Positions 7,698 to 17,274 of a stretch of 42,775 bases of DNA are shown here, in pieces. The notes under the pieces are model-generated. The model did no database searches, was not told the DNA's origin, and saw only the letters and a list, made by a program, of their open reading frames with translations. The number at the start of each line of letters is the position of its first letter. Within the stretch, counting starts at the first letter, position 1. Both the position numbers and the translations under genes were made by a program. The stretch is taken from the NCBI GenBank assembly GCA_028598975.1, contig JAQRMU010000055.1, positions 1 to 42,775 on the forward strand, in the 5' to 3' direction. This DNA comes from Gammaproteobacteria bacterium (GTDB taxonomy: Bacteria; Pseudomonadota; Gammaproteobacteria; Nitrosococcales; Methylophagaceae).

Positions 7698-8911
7698 TTC
7701 ATTGTCACCCTTTCTGGCACAGGCTTGTCTTTATCTATGCTTGTGTAGAACGGCATTAGAATAAAGAATGCAAAATAAATAACTGAAAATACACGAGCTA
7801 AGTTTGTATACAACGTTGTTGCAGGCTGTGTACCTAGGTAACCAAGAGCAAGGAAACTGATGATAAACAGTGTCAAAGCTACACGGAAATATGGTCCACG
7901 ATAACGCCATGATTTTACAGGGCTGCGATCTAGCCATGGTAATAAGAACAATAAACCTTGTGCGCCACCCATTGCCATAACGCCCATTAATTTGTCAGGA
8001 ACGGCTCTTAAAATGGCATAAAAGGGTGTGAAATACCATAGAGGTACAATATGTTCTGGTGTTTTAAGAGGGTCAGCAGGCACAAAGTTATCTTTCTCTA
8101 AGAACCAGCCATCAAATTCTGGTGCATAGAACAGAATTAAAGAGAAGATAAATAAGAATACAACAACACCGACAATATCTTTAACAGAGTAATAAGGGTG
8201 GAATGGGATGCCATCAACAGGAATACCATTTTTATCTTTATTTTTCTTGATTTCTACGCCATCTGGGTTGTTTGAACCAACTTCATGCAATGCAATAATA
8301 TGGGCAACCACTAAGCCAAGAATAACAAGAGGAACAGCAATGACATGGAAAGCAAAGAAGCGGTTTAGCGTTGCATCTGCAACAACAAAGTCACCACGAA
8401 TCCATAAGGCCAAATCTTCACCAATAACAGGAAGAGCACCAAATAAAGAGATAATTACTTGAGCACCCCAGAATGACATTTGTCCCCAAGGTAACAAGTA
8501 ACCTAAGAAAGCTTCTGCCATTAACGCCATGTAAAGGAACATTCCAAATAGCCAAACTAACTCACGGGGTTGCTTGTATGAACCATAGATAAGCCCACGG
8601 AACATATGCAGGTAGATAACGATGAAAAAGGCTGATGCCCCAGTGGAGTGTAGATAACGAATGAGCCAGCCCCACTCGACATCACGCATAATGTATTCAA
8701 CCGATGCAAAGGCTAATGCTGCATCAGGTTTGTAGTTCATGGTTAGGAAAATACCAGTAACAATTTGAAGAACCAATACCAACATTGCTAAAGAACCAAA
8801 GAAGTACCAGAAGTTGAAATTCTTTGGCGCGTAATATTTGGAAAGGTGATCTTCCCACATTTTTGTTGCAGGGAAACGTGCGTCTACCCACCCCATTAGA
8901 TTAGCAAACAT
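7694..8911 (-). CDS. petB: Cytochrome b, ubiquinol-cytochrome c reductase
   Basis: This is the membrane core of the bc1 complex, with the quinol-oxidising (Qo) and quinone-reducing (Qi) sites. At 405 residues with about eight hydrophobic helices it is complete. Probable haem b ligands are H88 and H102 (13 residues between) and H189 and H204 (14 between). The Qo motif, PEWY in mitochondria, reads PLWY here (291-294, in EHIVPLWYF). The start overlaps the petA stop by one base (TAATG). The gene sits between petA and petC in a tight operon. Assignment is firm; the Qo variant is noted as a finding. Confidence 0.97.
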   Translation of the reverse strand: MFANLMGWVDARFPATKMWEDHLSKYYAPKNFNFWYFFGSLAMLVLVLQIVTGIFLTMNYKPDAALAFASVEYIMRDVEWGWLIRYLHSTGASAFFIVIYLHMFRGLIYGSYKQPRELVWLFGMFLYMALMAEAFLGYLLPWGQMSFWGAQVIISLFGALPVIGEDLALWIRGDFVVADATLNRFFAFHVIAVPLVILGLVVAHIIALHEVGSNNPDGVEIKKNKDKNGIPVDGIPFHPYYSVKDIVGVVVFLFIFSLILFYAPEFDGWFLEKDNFVPADPLKTPEHIVPLWYFTPFYAILRAVPDKLMGVMAMGGAQGLLFLLPWLDRSPVKSWRYRGPYFRVALTLFIISFLALGYLGTQPATTLYTNLARVFSVIYFAFFILMPFYTSIDKDKPVPERVTMK

Positions 8912-9510
8912 TATGCAGCTCCTTGTGCATCTTCACCGATGATGACGCGGCTATCACCTTGGAAGTAATAAGGGGGAACAACCAGATTAATTGGGGCAGG
9001 AACGCCTTTAAATACGCGACCAGCTAAATCAAACTTAGAACCATGACATGGGCAGAAAAAACCGCCTTTCCAGTCTGAACCTAAGTCTTCAGGTGCAAGT
9101 TCAGGACGATATGTTGGAGAACAGCCTAAATGAGTACAAATACCCACTAAGACCATCAAGTCTTCACGAATTGAACGGCCTTCATTTTTACAGTAATCAG
9201 GTTGTTGTCCCGTAACATCACTTTCAGGATCGCGAAGAACATCATCTTGGCTAGCAAGGTTTTCTAAAACCTCAGGTGAACGACGGTAAACCCAAACAGG
9301 TTTTCCGCGCCATTCAATAGTCATTAATTGACCGACTTCAAGCTTGCTGATATCGACTTCAACAGGAGCGCCAGCAGCTTGTGCTTTTGCGCTTGGTAAC
9401 ATAGACGAAACAAACGGAACGGCAACAGCCGTAGCGCCTGCACCACCAACGACAACACTAGCTGCCGTGGTTAGGAACCGTCGTTTACTGTTATCAACAG
9501 TGTTTGACAT
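8911..9510 (-). CDS. petA: Rieske iron-sulfur subunit of cytochrome bc1
   Basis: The Rieske protein carries the [2Fe-2S] cluster that takes the first electron from quinol at the Qo site. An N-terminal Tat-type signal-anchor (KRRFLTTAA then a hydrophobic segment, about residues 9-38) is followed by the soluble domain. Cluster ligands are C125 and H127 in CTHLGC and C153 and H156 in CPCHG, with C130-C155 as the structural disulfide. The length of 199 residues is normal. It is the first gene of petA-petB-petC and has a good candidate promoter upstream. Confidence 0.97.
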   Translation of the reverse strand: MSNTVDNSKRRFLTTAASVVVGGAGATAVAVPFVSSMLPSAKAQAAGAPVEVDISKLEVGQLMTIEWRGKPVWVYRRSPEVLENLASQDDVLRDPESDVTGQQPDYCKNEGRSIREDLMVLVGICTHLGCSPTYRPELAPEDLGSDWKGGFFCPCHGSKFDLAGRVFKGVPAPINLVVPPYYFQGDSRVIIGEDAQGAA

Positions 9511-9566
9511 TAGATGGGATCTCCCAGCGATAAAGTATAAAAAATTCTTGAATTAGTGAGCCAGCA

Positions 9567-9595
9567 TTTAGAAGGCGCACATAAAAACCGGTCAA
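9567..9595 (-). promoter_or_regulatory. Candidate promoter of the petABC operon
   Basis: On the minus strand a -35 box TTGACC (plus coordinates 9590-9595) is followed after 17 bases by a -10 box TCTAAA (9567-9572). It lies roughly 55 bases before the petA start codon and downstream of the terminator at 9624-9654, as expected for an operon promoter. Confidence 0.5.
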
Positions 9596-9623
9596 TTTTA
9601 TCATATACGATGGGGTTTGGATC

Positions 9624-9654
9624 AAAAAAGCCCGCAAAGAATGCGGGCTTTTTT
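9624..9654. terminator. Strong bidirectional terminator after the cupredoxin gene
   Basis: The arms AAAAAAGCCCGCA (9624-9636) and TGCGGGCTTTTTT (9642-9654) are fully complementary around a 5-base loop. The T run makes it a textbook rho-independent terminator in either direction. It insulates the pseudoazurin-like gene from petABC. Confidence 0.93.
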
Positions 9655-9675
9655 GTTAAGCAATAATTATGAGAA

Positions 9676-10122
9676 TTATTTAAGTGCTTTTTTTGCTTTC
9701 TTAACTAGGCGTTTTAAAGCACCTTTTGGTTTTGTTGCTTGAATATCATCTAAGTTAGTTGGGGTACCTACGATGATTACGCCACCCATACCTGCGCCCC
9801 AATGTGGGTCACATTTGTAAAGGTAGATACCTTCAACAGTTAAAGGTTTTGTTGTCATATTTTCACCCATTCCAGATGTCCAGCCTTCAGCACCTGTTGG
9901 AATGTATTCTGTTGTACTTTTATCTTTATTCTTAAAAATAGTGTTAGAGATATGACCGTTCATATTTTCAAAAGAAACAGTATCTCCAGGTGCAATTTTA
10001 ATAACCATTGGTTTAAATGCTGTAACTGCCGCTGTTATTACGTGGTTTTCAGCCATAACCGCTGATGATAAAAGAACTGATGCGCCTAATACTGCACCAA
10101 TAAGTGATTTAGCGTATTTCAT
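9676..10122 (-). CDS. Pseudoazurin-like blue copper protein
   Basis: This is a periplasmic cupredoxin of 148 residues. The signal peptide ends at about residue 24 (SAVMA). The type 1 copper ligands are H57, C104, H107 and M112; the C-x2-H-x4-M spacing is that of pseudoazurin. The segment YIPTGAEGW also resembles that family, as does the helical lysine-rich tail (about 131-148). The chosen start is the ATG at 10122, preceded by GAGG; the frame extends to a TTG 15 bases upstream without such a site. Pseudoazurins carry electrons from cytochromes to nitrite, nitrous-oxide or other periplasmic reductases. No denitrification gene is in this window, but the nearby bc1 complex could feed it. The exact partner is unknown. 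Confidence 0.85.
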   Translation of the reverse strand: MKYAKSLIGAVLGASVLLSSAVMAENHVITAAVTAFKPMVIKIAPGDTVSFENMNGHISNTIFKNKDKSTTEYIPTGAEGWTSGMGENMTTKPLTVEGIYLYKCDPHWGAGMGGVIIVGTPTNLDDIQATKPKGALKRLVKKAKKALK

Positions 10123-10162
10123 TGTCTTACCTCTCAAAATTTAAGTTATTTGCCCTGATGCG

Positions 10163-10186
10163 ATTCTAGTTTGTCATAGTCAAACT
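10163..10186 (-). promoter_or_regulatory. Candidate -10 box and operator-like palindrome before the cupredoxin gene
   Basis: On the minus strand a TAGAAT hexamer (10163-10168) lies about 40 bases before the start codon. Immediately upstream, in the promoter spacer, is the inverted repeat AGTTTG (10168-10173) / CAAACT (10181-10186). The position would suit a repressor site. It is not a clean FNR or NsrR consensus, and six-base arms could be chance. Confidence 0.3.
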
Positions 10187-10315
10187 GAACCGAAGCTGAA
10201 CAGATTTGGTGTATCTTTTGTACACTTATGAATAACGGTTATGTCCGTGTTCGGGAAGCTATACTACCTTGCTAGAGGGGTAAAAGTCCAAATAAGGACG
10301 GCTTTTTGTGTCAAA

Positions 10316-10894
10316 TCACTTAAAAACAGTTTTATTAAGCGCCTCTTTTGCGCCATTTAGAGTAAATTCTGTTTGGGCTTTTTTACCATCAAGCAACGTG
10401 AATTTAAAAGTAATCTTTTTACCTTGGGATAGTGCTTCAAGCGTGCCAAGGTGTGGGCGAGACTCTCCTTGAAATATTGGGCATATCACACGTTCAGGTA
10501 GTCGTTCTGTCACAATGTGATTCACACTGAAGTCTTTTTCTGTAGATATTGTTTCTGAATCGCTGACAACAATCGCATTAATACCTTCATCTTCAGGAAC
10601 AATGGTGGCAACAAATCCACGAATCATTTGTACAGGTTTGTGGCTGTCTATTTGGAAGAGTGGAAGTTCATTTTGAGAGAGTTCGTCGAAATCATAATCT
10701 GACAGACTGAAATCCATCCAAACGACACCCTTGTTAGATTTGAATATTGCTAATTCAAACCCTTCTTCATTCCTAACCATGGCCGATTGTGATTCGGTAT
10801 TTGTTGCACTGTGGATAAATGTTTCGATTTTCCAGTCAGCAAATGAAGGTAGTGAAAGTAAGAGGGTGCTAAGAAATACGAGTGCTTTATACAT
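10316..10894 (-). CDS. Secreted protein of unknown function
   Basis: I do not recognise this family. From the ATG at 10894 it is 192 residues, with a clear Sec signal peptide (about 1-19, ending LLLSLPSFA before DWKIE). The mature part is rich in beta-prone and acidic segments, and has a single cysteine (VICPIF) in the mature region. No lipobox, membrane segment or catalytic motif is visible. A longer in-frame start would place the signal peptide internally, so I reject it. The gene begins 8 bases inside the end of the ABC exporter gene on the same strand, so the two are probably translated together. A weak hairpin (GTCC/GGAC, 10286-10299) follows it. Confidence 0.7.
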   Translation of the reverse strand: MYKALVFLSTLLLSLPSFADWKIETFIHSATNTESQSAMVRNEEGFELAIFKSNKGVVWMDFSLSDYDFDELSQNELPLFQIDSHKPVQMIRGFVATIVPEDEGINAIVVSDSETISTEKDFSVNHIVTERLPERVICPIFQGESRPHLGTLEALSQGKKITFKFTLLDGKKAQTEFTLNGAKEALNKTVFK

Positions 10895-12650
10895 GAAGAG
10901 ATCCTTCAGATTGTTGCAATGCCCACATGGCTGCATAGTGTCCATTCTTACTAAGTAATTGATTATGAGTGCCGCGCTCAATAATTTTTCCGTGATTTAA
11001 GACAAGAATAGTATCAGCATCGATGATAGTGGATAAGCGATGAGCAATAACTAAGGTTGTTTTATTTTGACTAATTGCCTGTAATTCTTTGTTAATCGCT
11101 TTTTCTGAGTGGCTATCTAGTGCGGAGGTTGCTTCATCAAAAATAAGAATATGAGGATTCTTTAATAAAGTGCGAGCAATGGCGACACGTTGTTTTTCTC
11201 CACCTGATAATTTTAAGCCTCGCTCCCCAACTAACGTGTCGTAGCCCTCTGGTAGTCTTTGGATAAAGTTATGAATGTGAGCTTGCTTGGCCGCTTCAAT
11301 AACGGCTGATTTATCAACAGCAGGGTTGCCGTATAAAATATTATGGTAAATAGTATTGTTGAAAAGGACTGTATCTTGAGGAACAACACCAATGGCTTGT
11401 CTTAAACTATGCTGTTGAACATCACTAATATTGGCACCATCAATGGTGATTGTTCCAGCTTGAAGATCGTAAAAACGGAATAATAGTCGGGCAAGTGTAG
11501 ACTTTCCTGAGCCACTAGCACCCACGATGGCTAGCTTCTTACCCGCCTCTATCGTGAAATCAATATCATGTAATATTTTACGATTGGAGTCGTAATGAAA
11601 ATCAACATGATTAAAACGAATTTCACCCTTGCTTACATCTAAGGCAGGCGCATCAGGTTTATCTAATGTTTCTTGTGATTCTTCGAGCAGTTTGAACATG
11701 CGTTCCATATCGGCAAGTGAATGACGAATTTCACGATAAACAAAACCAAGAAAACCTAAAGGTAGGTATAACTGAAGCAAAAAGGCATTAATTAGGACAA
11801 GGTCTCCTAATGATAATTCACCATCAACAACACCTTGTCCTGCAAGTAACATTAGAATGGTTAGCCCAGTAGCGATAATCGCACCTTGGCCCATATTGAG
11901 AAGAGAGAGGGAGGTTTGATTTTTTATCGCTGACTTTTCCCATGAAGCCAGTGTTAGGTCATAGCGGTTTAACTCATAGTTTTCATTGTTAAAATATTTA
12001 ACGGTTTCATAATTTAATAAACTATCAATCGCTTGGTTATTGGCTTTAGAGTCCATATCATTCATCACTCGACGAAAGCGCATACGCCATTCTGTAACAA
12101 CAAGGGTATAAGCAATATAGAGTAGAATAGTGCTTGTGGTGACAATGGCAAAAATACTGTCATATTGGGTCAGCAGAATGATGGTTACTAAAGCAATTTC
12201 TACCAGAGTTGGCAGAATATTAAAAATCATGAAGTTTAATAAAAAGCTGATGCCGCGAGAGCCGCGCTCTATATCACGCGAAATGCCGCCAGTTTGACGT
12301 TGCAAGTGAAAACGAAGCGAGAGGTTATGGAGGTGTTTGAAGATTGCCCCTGCGATACGGCGAACAGAGTTAAAAATGACTTTGGCAAATAAGGCATCAC
12401 GTAATTCGCTAAATAAGCTACTTGCTAAGCGCAATAAACCATAAGTAACTAACATTGCGATAGGTAAGAAGATAATGTCTTGCTGCTGAGGGTCGAGTGC
12501 ATCTACCGCACCTTTTAGCGCAATAGGAATACCTACATTGGCTAATTTTGCGAGGGTAAGTAAGCCTAAGGCTAGTACTACACGGCCTTTAAACTCCCAT
12601 ATGTAGGGCAAAAGGCTGCGGATAGCTTTCCAGTCGTGATGATCTTTCAT
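10887..12650 (-). CDS. Atm1-type ABC transporter (fused permease and ATPase)
   Basis: This is a 587-residue half-transporter that should act as a homodimer. The membrane domain spans about residues 20-310 and includes NYETVKYFNNE (213-223), a hallmark of the Atm1/HMT1 group. These export glutathione-linked sulfur or heavy-metal conjugates. The ATPase domain has Walker A GASGSGKST (377-385), signature LSGGEKQR (481-488), Walker B ILIFDEATSALD (501-512) and switch H537. The start ATG has only a weak ribosome site. It overlaps the secreted protein gene downstream. The substrate cannot be read from the sequence; glutathione conjugates are likely by family. Confidence 0.9.
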   Translation of the reverse strand: MKDHHDWKAIRSLLPYIWEFKGRVVLALGLLTLAKLANVGIPIALKGAVDALDPQQQDIIFLPIAMLVTYGLLRLASSLFSELRDALFAKVIFNSVRRIAGAIFKHLHNLSLRFHLQRQTGGISRDIERGSRGISFLLNFMIFNILPTLVEIALVTIILLTQYDSIFAIVTTSTILLYIAYTLVVTEWRMRFRRVMNDMDSKANNQAIDSLLNYETVKYFNNENYELNRYDLTLASWEKSAIKNQTSLSLLNMGQGAIIATGLTILMLLAGQGVVDGELSLGDLVLINAFLLQLYLPLGFLGFVYREIRHSLADMERMFKLLEESQETLDKPDAPALDVSKGEIRFNHVDFHYDSNRKILHDIDFTIEAGKKLAIVGASGSGKSTLARLLFRFYDLQAGTITIDGANISDVQQHSLRQAIGVVPQDTVLFNNTIYHNILYGNPAVDKSAVIEAAKQAHIHNFIQRLPEGYDTLVGERGLKLSGGEKQRVAIARTLLKNPHILIFDEATSALDSHSEKAINKELQAISQNKTTLVIAHRLSTIIDADTILVLNHGKIIERGTHNQLLSKNGHYAAMWALQQSEGSLHV

Positions 12651-12800
12651 TCGGCAGAGTTTAGCTGATTATTGCGGCGCAAGGGAAAGTCAAAAAGCCG
12701 AGATGGATATTTTTAGGTATAATCACGCGGTTATAAATTATTTAGAGTACGTAATCGTTAGAAATTGCGGCACTATGAAGACATAAGAGAGTAAGAGCAG

Positions 12801-13067
12801 ATGCCTTTATATGAATATCGTTGTGATGCCTGTGAACATGAGTTTGAAGCATTACAAAAAATGAGTGATGAGCCTTTGGTTCATTGTCCAGCGTGTGATG
12901 AAGCAACATTAAAAAAACTGGTTTCGGCTGCAGACTTTCGATTGAAAGGCGATGGTTGGTATGAAACTGATTTTAAAAGTGGGACTAAACGAAACCTTGC
13001 AGAGAGTGATTCCTCTGCAAAAAAGACTAAAGCCGCGGGATGCGGCACCAGCTGCGGCTGTCATTAA
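12801..13067 (+). CDS. FmdB-family zinc ribbon protein
   Basis: This 88-residue protein opens with MPLYEYRCDACEHEFE. A zinc ribbon is formed by C8, C11, C29 and C32, and family-typical KKLVSAADFRLKGDGWY follows (about 39-53). The C-terminal end CGTSCGCH (81-88) is cysteine-rich and may form a second metal site. FmdB-like proteins were first named near formamide/methylamine regulation genes, but their general role is unknown. Here it begins the conserved run fmdB-DUF502-aspS, 7 bases before the next gene, in the arrangement seen in many proteobacteria. Confidence 0.9.
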   Translation: MPLYEYRCDACEHEFEALQKMSDEPLVHCPACDEATLKKLVSAADFRLKGDGWYETDFKSGTKRNLAESDSSAKKTKAAGCGTSCGCH

Positions 13068-13074
13068 GGTTTAA

Positions 13075-13713
13075 ATGAAGATGAAAAAATATCTTATTGC
13101 AGGACTCTTAGTATGGATGCCATTAGGCATTACCTTTCTAGTGGTGCGTGCAATTGTTGGCTTTTTAGATCGCACATTATTATTGTTACCTGAAGCCTAT
13201 CAGCCTGATACGTTGTTGGGGATCCACATCCCTGGGCTAGGGGTGGTGTTGGCCGTAGTATTAGTTCTAGCAACAGGAATGATTGTTGCGAACTTCCTAG
13301 GCAAACGAATTGTTGTTGCGTGGGAAGGGGTGTTAGCTAGAATCCCGTTGGTTAGAACCTTATACGCGGGAATAAAACAAATTATGGAAGCGATACTAGC
13401 GACAGATGCCAAGTCGTTTAGTAAGGTGTTATTACTGGAATATCCACGTAAAGGTGTGTGGAGTTTTGCCTTTATGACGTCAGACAGCTTGGGTGAAGTA
13501 CAAGAAAAAACAACGGGAAAGGTCATTAGTGTATTTATTCCTACGACACCTAATCCCACTTCAGGCTTTGTATTAATGGTGCCTGCAGATGATGTAATTG
13601 AATTAGAAATGTCTGTAGAAGATGGCTTGAAAATGATTATCTCAATGGGGGTTGTTGTACCGCCTTGGGGAAAAGATAAATTGCTTGCAGAGAATAAAGC
13701 GAGCAAAGAATAA
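13075..13713 (+). CDS. DUF502 family membrane protein
   Basis: A 212-residue protein with two membrane helices (about residues 5-28 and 52-78) and a soluble C-terminal domain containing YAGIKQIMEAI and FIPTTPNPTSGF, the strongest DUF502 signatures. The family's function is not established. It is usually found just before aspS, as here. The start at 13075 has an AAGG at suitable distance; an alternative ATG lies two codons downstream. Confidence 0.9.
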   Translation: MKMKKYLIAGLLVWMPLGITFLVVRAIVGFLDRTLLLLPEAYQPDTLLGIHIPGLGVVLAVVLVLATGMIVANFLGKRIVVAWEGVLARIPLVRTLYAGIKQIMEAILATDAKSFSKVLLLEYPRKGVWSFAFMTSDSLGEVQEKTTGKVISVFIPTTPNPTSGFVLMVPADDVIELEMSVEDGLKMIISMGVVVPPWGKDKLLAENKASKE

Positions 13714-13719
13714 CGTAGC

Positions 13720-13739
13720 GTTGCATTTAACCATGCAAC
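13720..13739 (+). other. Hairpin in the aspS leader
   Basis: The perfect 7-base arms GTTGCAT (13720-13726) and ATGCAAC (13733-13739) enclose a 6-base loop, between DUF502 and aspS. No T run follows, so it is not a standard terminator. It could slow decay or partly separate the two genes. Confidence 0.4.
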
Positions 13740-13772
13740 ATAACTTAATATTTAGAAAAACTGGAAAGAATT

Positions 13773-15569
13773 ATGCGTAGCCATTATTGCGGCGATGTTA
13801 ACGAAACATTAGATGGACAAACTGTTACTGTTGCGGGCTGGATGCACCGTCGCCGTGACCATGGTGGTGTTATCTTTATCGATTTACGTGATCGTGAAGG
13901 TTTAGTTCAAATCGTATGTAACCCTGAAGATGCTGAAAGCTTTGCCATTGCAGAACGTGTACGTAGTGAATATGTTTTACAAATTGAAGGTGAAGTGCGT
14001 TTACGTCCAGAAGGTAGTGATAACGCTGATTTAAGCAGTGGTAAAATTGAAATCGTTGCTAAACGTGTGGATATTCTAAATAGTTCTGAAACACCACCGT
14101 TTCCATTAACAGAACAAGCTGAAGTCAGTGAGGATGTACGTTTACGTCATCGTTATATAGATTTACGTCGTCCTGAAATGCAGCAAAAAATGCGTTTCCG
14201 TTCGAAAATTACCACACAATTACGTCGATATTTAGATGATAATGGTTTCTTAGATATTGAAACACCTATTTTGACTAAGGCAACACCTGAAGGTGCGCGT
14301 GACTATTTAGTACCAAGCCGTACTCATCAAGGTGATTTCTTTGCTTTGCCTCAATCACCACAATTGTTTAAACAATTGTTAATGGTGTCAGGTATGGATC
14401 GTTATTACCAAATCGTGCGTTGTTTCCGTGATGAAGATTTGCGTGCAGATCGTCAACCAGAATTTACTCAAGTTGATATTGAAACTTCATTTGTTGAAGA
14501 AGAAGACTTGATGAATATGATGGAAGAAATGATTCGCAGCTTGTTCGCGAACGTTTTAGAACAACCTTTGCCGAACCCATTCCCTCGCATGACGTATGCT
14601 GAAGCAATGGCGCGTTATGGTAGCGATAAGCCTGATTTACGTATTGATCTTGAGTTAGTAGAAATTAGTGACTTGATGAAAGAAGTTGATTTTAAAGTAT
14701 TCTCAGGCCCTGCAAATGATGAAAAAGGTCGTGTTGCCGCTTTACGTGTACCAGGTGGTGCAAGCTTAAGTCGTAAGCAAATTGATGATTACACCAAATA
14801 TGTCAGTATTTATGGTGCTAAAGGTCTAGCTTATATTAAAGTGAACGATCTTGATGCCGGTCGTGAAGGTTTGCAATCGCCAATTCTAAAATTCATCCCT
14901 GATGATGTTGTTGATGCGATCATGAAGCGTACAGAAGCTCAAACGGGCGATTTAGTTTTCTTTGGTGCCGATAATGCGAATATTGTGAACGAAGCAATTG
15001 GTGCATTACGTATTAAAGTAGGCCATGATTTAGACCTAGTGAAACACGGTTGGCAACCTTTATGGGTTGTTGCATTCCCAATGTTTGAATGGGATGACAA
15101 ATCTGATCGTTGGATGGCATTACACCACCCATTCACAGCACCTCGTGAATCTGATCTTGGCTTATTGGAGACAGATCCTGGTAAGTGTCTATCTCGTGCT
15201 TACGATATGGTTCTAAATGGTACAGAGTTAGGTGGTGGTTCTATGCGTATCCATCAAGCCGATGTGCAAAGTAAAGTATTTGAACTATTGGGTATCTCTA
15301 AAGAAGAAGCGGATGATAAGTTTGGTTTCTTATTAGAAGCCTTGAAGTTTGGTTGTCCTCCGCATGGTGGTTTGGCATTTGGTCTTGATCGCCTTGCAAT
15401 GTTGATGACAGGTTCAGCTTCAATTCGTGATGTGATGGCTTTCCCTAAGACGCAATCAGCAAGTTGTTTGCTAACAGATGCACCGAGCTCTGTTAGTGAG
15501 CCACAATTGAAAGAGTTGAACATTCGTTTGCGTAAAGCACCTGTTATTGCAGAAACGAGCTCTGAGTAA
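13773..15569 (+). CDS. aspS: Aspartyl-tRNA synthetase
   Basis: AspRS charges tRNA-Asp. At 598 residues it matches the bacterial type (E. coli 590). It has an N-terminal OB-fold anticodon domain (about 1-105, with [21 protein letters not shown]), class II motif 1 around residues 125-175, motif 2 [16 protein letters not shown] (about 219-234), the bacterial GAD insertion (about 280-420), and motif 3 [13 protein letters not shown] near 535. I cannot tell from the sequence whether it is discriminating or also charges tRNA-Asn. It is the best-conserved gene of the fmdB-DUF502-aspS run. Confidence 0.98.
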   Translation: MRSHYCGDVNETLDGQTVTVAGWMHRRRDHGGVIFIDLRDREGLVQIVCNPEDAESFAIAERVRSEYVLQIEGEVRLRPEGSDNADLSSGKIEIVAKRVDILNSSETPPFPLTEQAEVSEDVRLRHRYIDLRRPEMQQKMRFRSKITTQLRRYLDDNGFLDIETPILTKATPEGARDYLVPSRTHQGDFFALPQSPQLFKQLLMVSGMDRYYQIVRCFRDEDLRADRQPEFTQVDIETSFVEEEDLMNMMEEMIRSLFANVLEQPLPNPFPRMTYAEAMARYGSDKPDLRIDLELVEISDLMKEVDFKVFSGPANDEKGRVAALRVPGGASLSRKQIDDYTKYVSIYGAKGLAYIKVNDLDAGREGLQSPILKFIPDDVVDAIMKRTEAQTGDLVFFGADNANIVNEAIGALRIKVGHDLDLVKHGWQPLWVVAFPMFEWDDKSDRWMALHHPFTAPRESDLGLLETDPGKCLSRAYDMVLNGTELGGGSMRIHQADVQSKVFELLGISKEEADDKFGFLLEALKFGCPPHGGLAFGLDRLAMLMTGSASIRDVMAFPKTQSASCLLTDAPSSVSEPQLKELNIRLRKAPVIAETSSE

Positions 15570-15608
15570 AATTTAGGCGACATAAATAACGGCAAATTGG
15601 AGATTAAA

Positions 15609-15797
15609 ATGAGTGAAAATACATCATGTGCACAACAGCGATATGAAGTTCATTCCTCTGATTTGCCGTTAAGTTGTCCAATGCCTAATACAAGCCAATG
15701 GGATGCTCACCCAAAAGTCTATTTAGATATAGATACTAAGGGTGAGGTTGCCTGCCCATACTGTGGTGCTGTTTATACCCTAGTCGATAAAGATTAA
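15609..15797 (+). CDS. Small CHCC zinc-finger protein
   Basis: A 62-residue protein of the zf-CHCC family, related to the zinc-binding subunit of complex I. Predicted ligands are C23, H34, C49 and C52, with LSCPMP and ACPYCGAVYTL conserved. The bacterial role is unclear. The chosen start is the ATG at 15609, with GGAG four to eight bases further upstream; an in-frame TTG at 15597 would overlap that site. It precedes the Nudix gene by two bases. Confidence 0.85.
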   Translation: MSENTSCAQQRYEVHSSDLPLSCPMPNTSQWDAHPKVYLDIDTKGEVACPYCGAVYTLVDKD

Positions 15798-15799
15798 GG

Positions 15800-16192
15800 G
15801 TGACGATTCCTGTTCATGTAGCTGTTGCTGTTATTGTTAACGCTGAAAAGCAAGTGTTGTTGGCGTTGCGACATGCTCATCAACATCAAGGTAGCCTATG
15901 GGAGTTTCCTGGAGGAAAAGTGGAAGCAGGTGAGTCTGTGTTCGATGCCTTGGTTCGAGAAACTAAAGAAGAATTAGCTGTGACAATTTTAGCTGCCAAA
16001 CCACTGACAAAAATAGCCCATGATTATAGTGATAAATCCGTATTATTAGATGTGTGGACTGTCGATGAGTTTGTTGGAACTCCTCATGGTTGCGAAGGTC
16101 AGAGCTTACGTTGGTGCAATATTGCAGATTTAATTGATGATGATTTTCCCGCTGCAAATGCGGAGATTATCAAAGCCTTAAGACAAGAGTGA
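15800..16192 (+). CDS. mutT: MutT-type Nudix hydrolase
   Basis: A 130-residue Nudix enzyme close in size to E. coli MutT (129), which destroys 8-oxo-dGTP and so prevents transversions. The Nudix box runs from GGKVEAGES through RETKEELAV (about residues 38-61), with both catalytic Glu pairs present. The LWEFPGGK lead-in and the absence of any fused thiamine synthase domain suit MutT. The start is GTG at 15800 with a purine run directly against it, so initiation may depend on coupling to the gene before. Its stop overlaps the possible GTG start of nadA. Confidence 0.82.
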   Translation: MTIPVHVAVAVIVNAEKQVLLALRHAHQHQGSLWEFPGGKVEAGESVFDALVRETKEELAVTILAAKPLTKIAHDYSDKSVLLDVWTVDEFVGTPHGCEGQSLRWCNIADLIDDDFPAANAEIIKALRQE

Positions 16193-16197
16193 ATACT

Positions 16198-17274
16198 ATG
16201 AGTTTAGCTGAAACAATTCCCCATAAGTTACAGGCGAGCATTGATCATCTTATTGATAATGTTCAGCCAAGCCCATGGTTAACTGAAGCTGAAAAATCAG
16301 ACTATATAGTCAAAATAAAAGCACTCTTGAAAGAGAAAAATGCGGTACTCATTGCCCATTATTATGTTGATGATGAATTACAAGCGTTAGCAGAGCAAAC
16401 AGGTGGTTACGTATCTGATTCACTGGATATGGCTAACTTTGGTGCTCAACATAGTGCAAGTACATTAGTTGTAGCAGGCGTACGTTTTATGGGGGAAACC
16501 TCTAAAATTCTCAGCCCTGAAAAAACAGTGATCATGCCAACTTTGGAAGCTGAGTGCTCACTTGACCTTGGTTGCCCCATTGATGAGTTTAGTCAGTTTT
16601 GTGATCAGCATCCTGACCGAGAAGTCGTGGTCTATGCTAATACTAGCGTGGAAGTAAAAGCACGTGCAGACTGGATTGTAACGTCAAGTAATGCAATACA
16701 AATTGTTCAGCACTTGATGGCTGAAGGTAAAAAGATAGTGTGGGGGCCTGATCGACACTTAGGTCAATACATTAAGAATAAGACGGGTGCTGACATGATT
16801 ATGTGGCAAGGTAACTGTGTTGTTCATGATGAGTTCAAGCTTTATGAACTTGAAGAGTTAATGAATAAATATCCACAAGCTGAAGTATTAGTTCATCCAG
16901 AGTCACTAGAGTCGGTGATTGCAAAAGCAGACTTTGTTGGCTCAACGAAACAGATTATTGCTGCGGGTAAGAAATCGAAGGCAGATACTTTAATTATCGC
17001 AACTGATCATGGTTTGTTTTACAAAATGAGCCAAGAAGTGCCCGATAAACGACTTATTCCTGCGCCAACAGGCGGGAAAAGTGCGACCTGTAAGAGTTGT
17101 GCACATTGTCCCTGGATGGCAATGAATACCTTGGTTAACTTGTATGAAGCCTTGCGTGACGAAAAAAATACGATCGAAGTTGATGAAACTGTGCGTCAAA
17201 AAGCATTGATACCTCTAGAGCGGATGATCTCTTTTTCACAACAACAAGGTATCTTGACCGCGGGCGATGCTTAA
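16198..17274 (+). CDS. nadA: Quinolinate synthase NadA
   Basis: NadA condenses iminoaspartate with dihydroxyacetone phosphate to make quinolinate for NAD. The [4Fe-4S] ligands are the Cys in ECSLDLGC (near residue 120), QGNCVVH (near 207) and CKSCAHC (near 301), with E. coli-like spacing. From the ATG at 16198 it is 358 residues; a GTG at 16189 overlapping the mutT stop would add three and is equally plausible. It ends flush against the stop of convergent yacG, with no terminator in between. No nadB or nadC is in the window. Confidence 0.96.
   Translation: MSLAETIPHKLQASIDHLIDNVQPSPWLTEAEKSDYIVKIKALLKEKNAVLIAHYYVDDELQALAEQTGGYVSDSLDMANFGAQHSASTLVVAGVRFMGETSKILSPEKTVIMPTLEAECSLDLGCPIDEFSQFCDQHPDREVVVYANTSVEVKARADWIVTSSNAIQIVQHLMAEGKKIVWGPDRHLGQYIKNKTGADMIMWQGNCVVHDEFKLYELEELMNKYPQAEVLVHPESLESVIAKADFVGSTKQIIAAGKKSKADTLIIATDHGLFYKMSQEVPDKRLIPAPTGGKSATCKSCAHCPWMAMNTLVNLYEALRDEKNTIEVDETVRQKALIPLERMISFSQQQGILTAGDA

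Noticed and set aside
10169-10186. FNR binding site upstream of the cupredoxin gene
   Set aside because: Half-sites do not fit TTGAT-N4-ATCAA in sequence or spacing.
10285-10300. Terminator after the secreted protein gene
   Set aside because: The stem GTCC/GGAC has only four base pairs; too weak to list as a feature.
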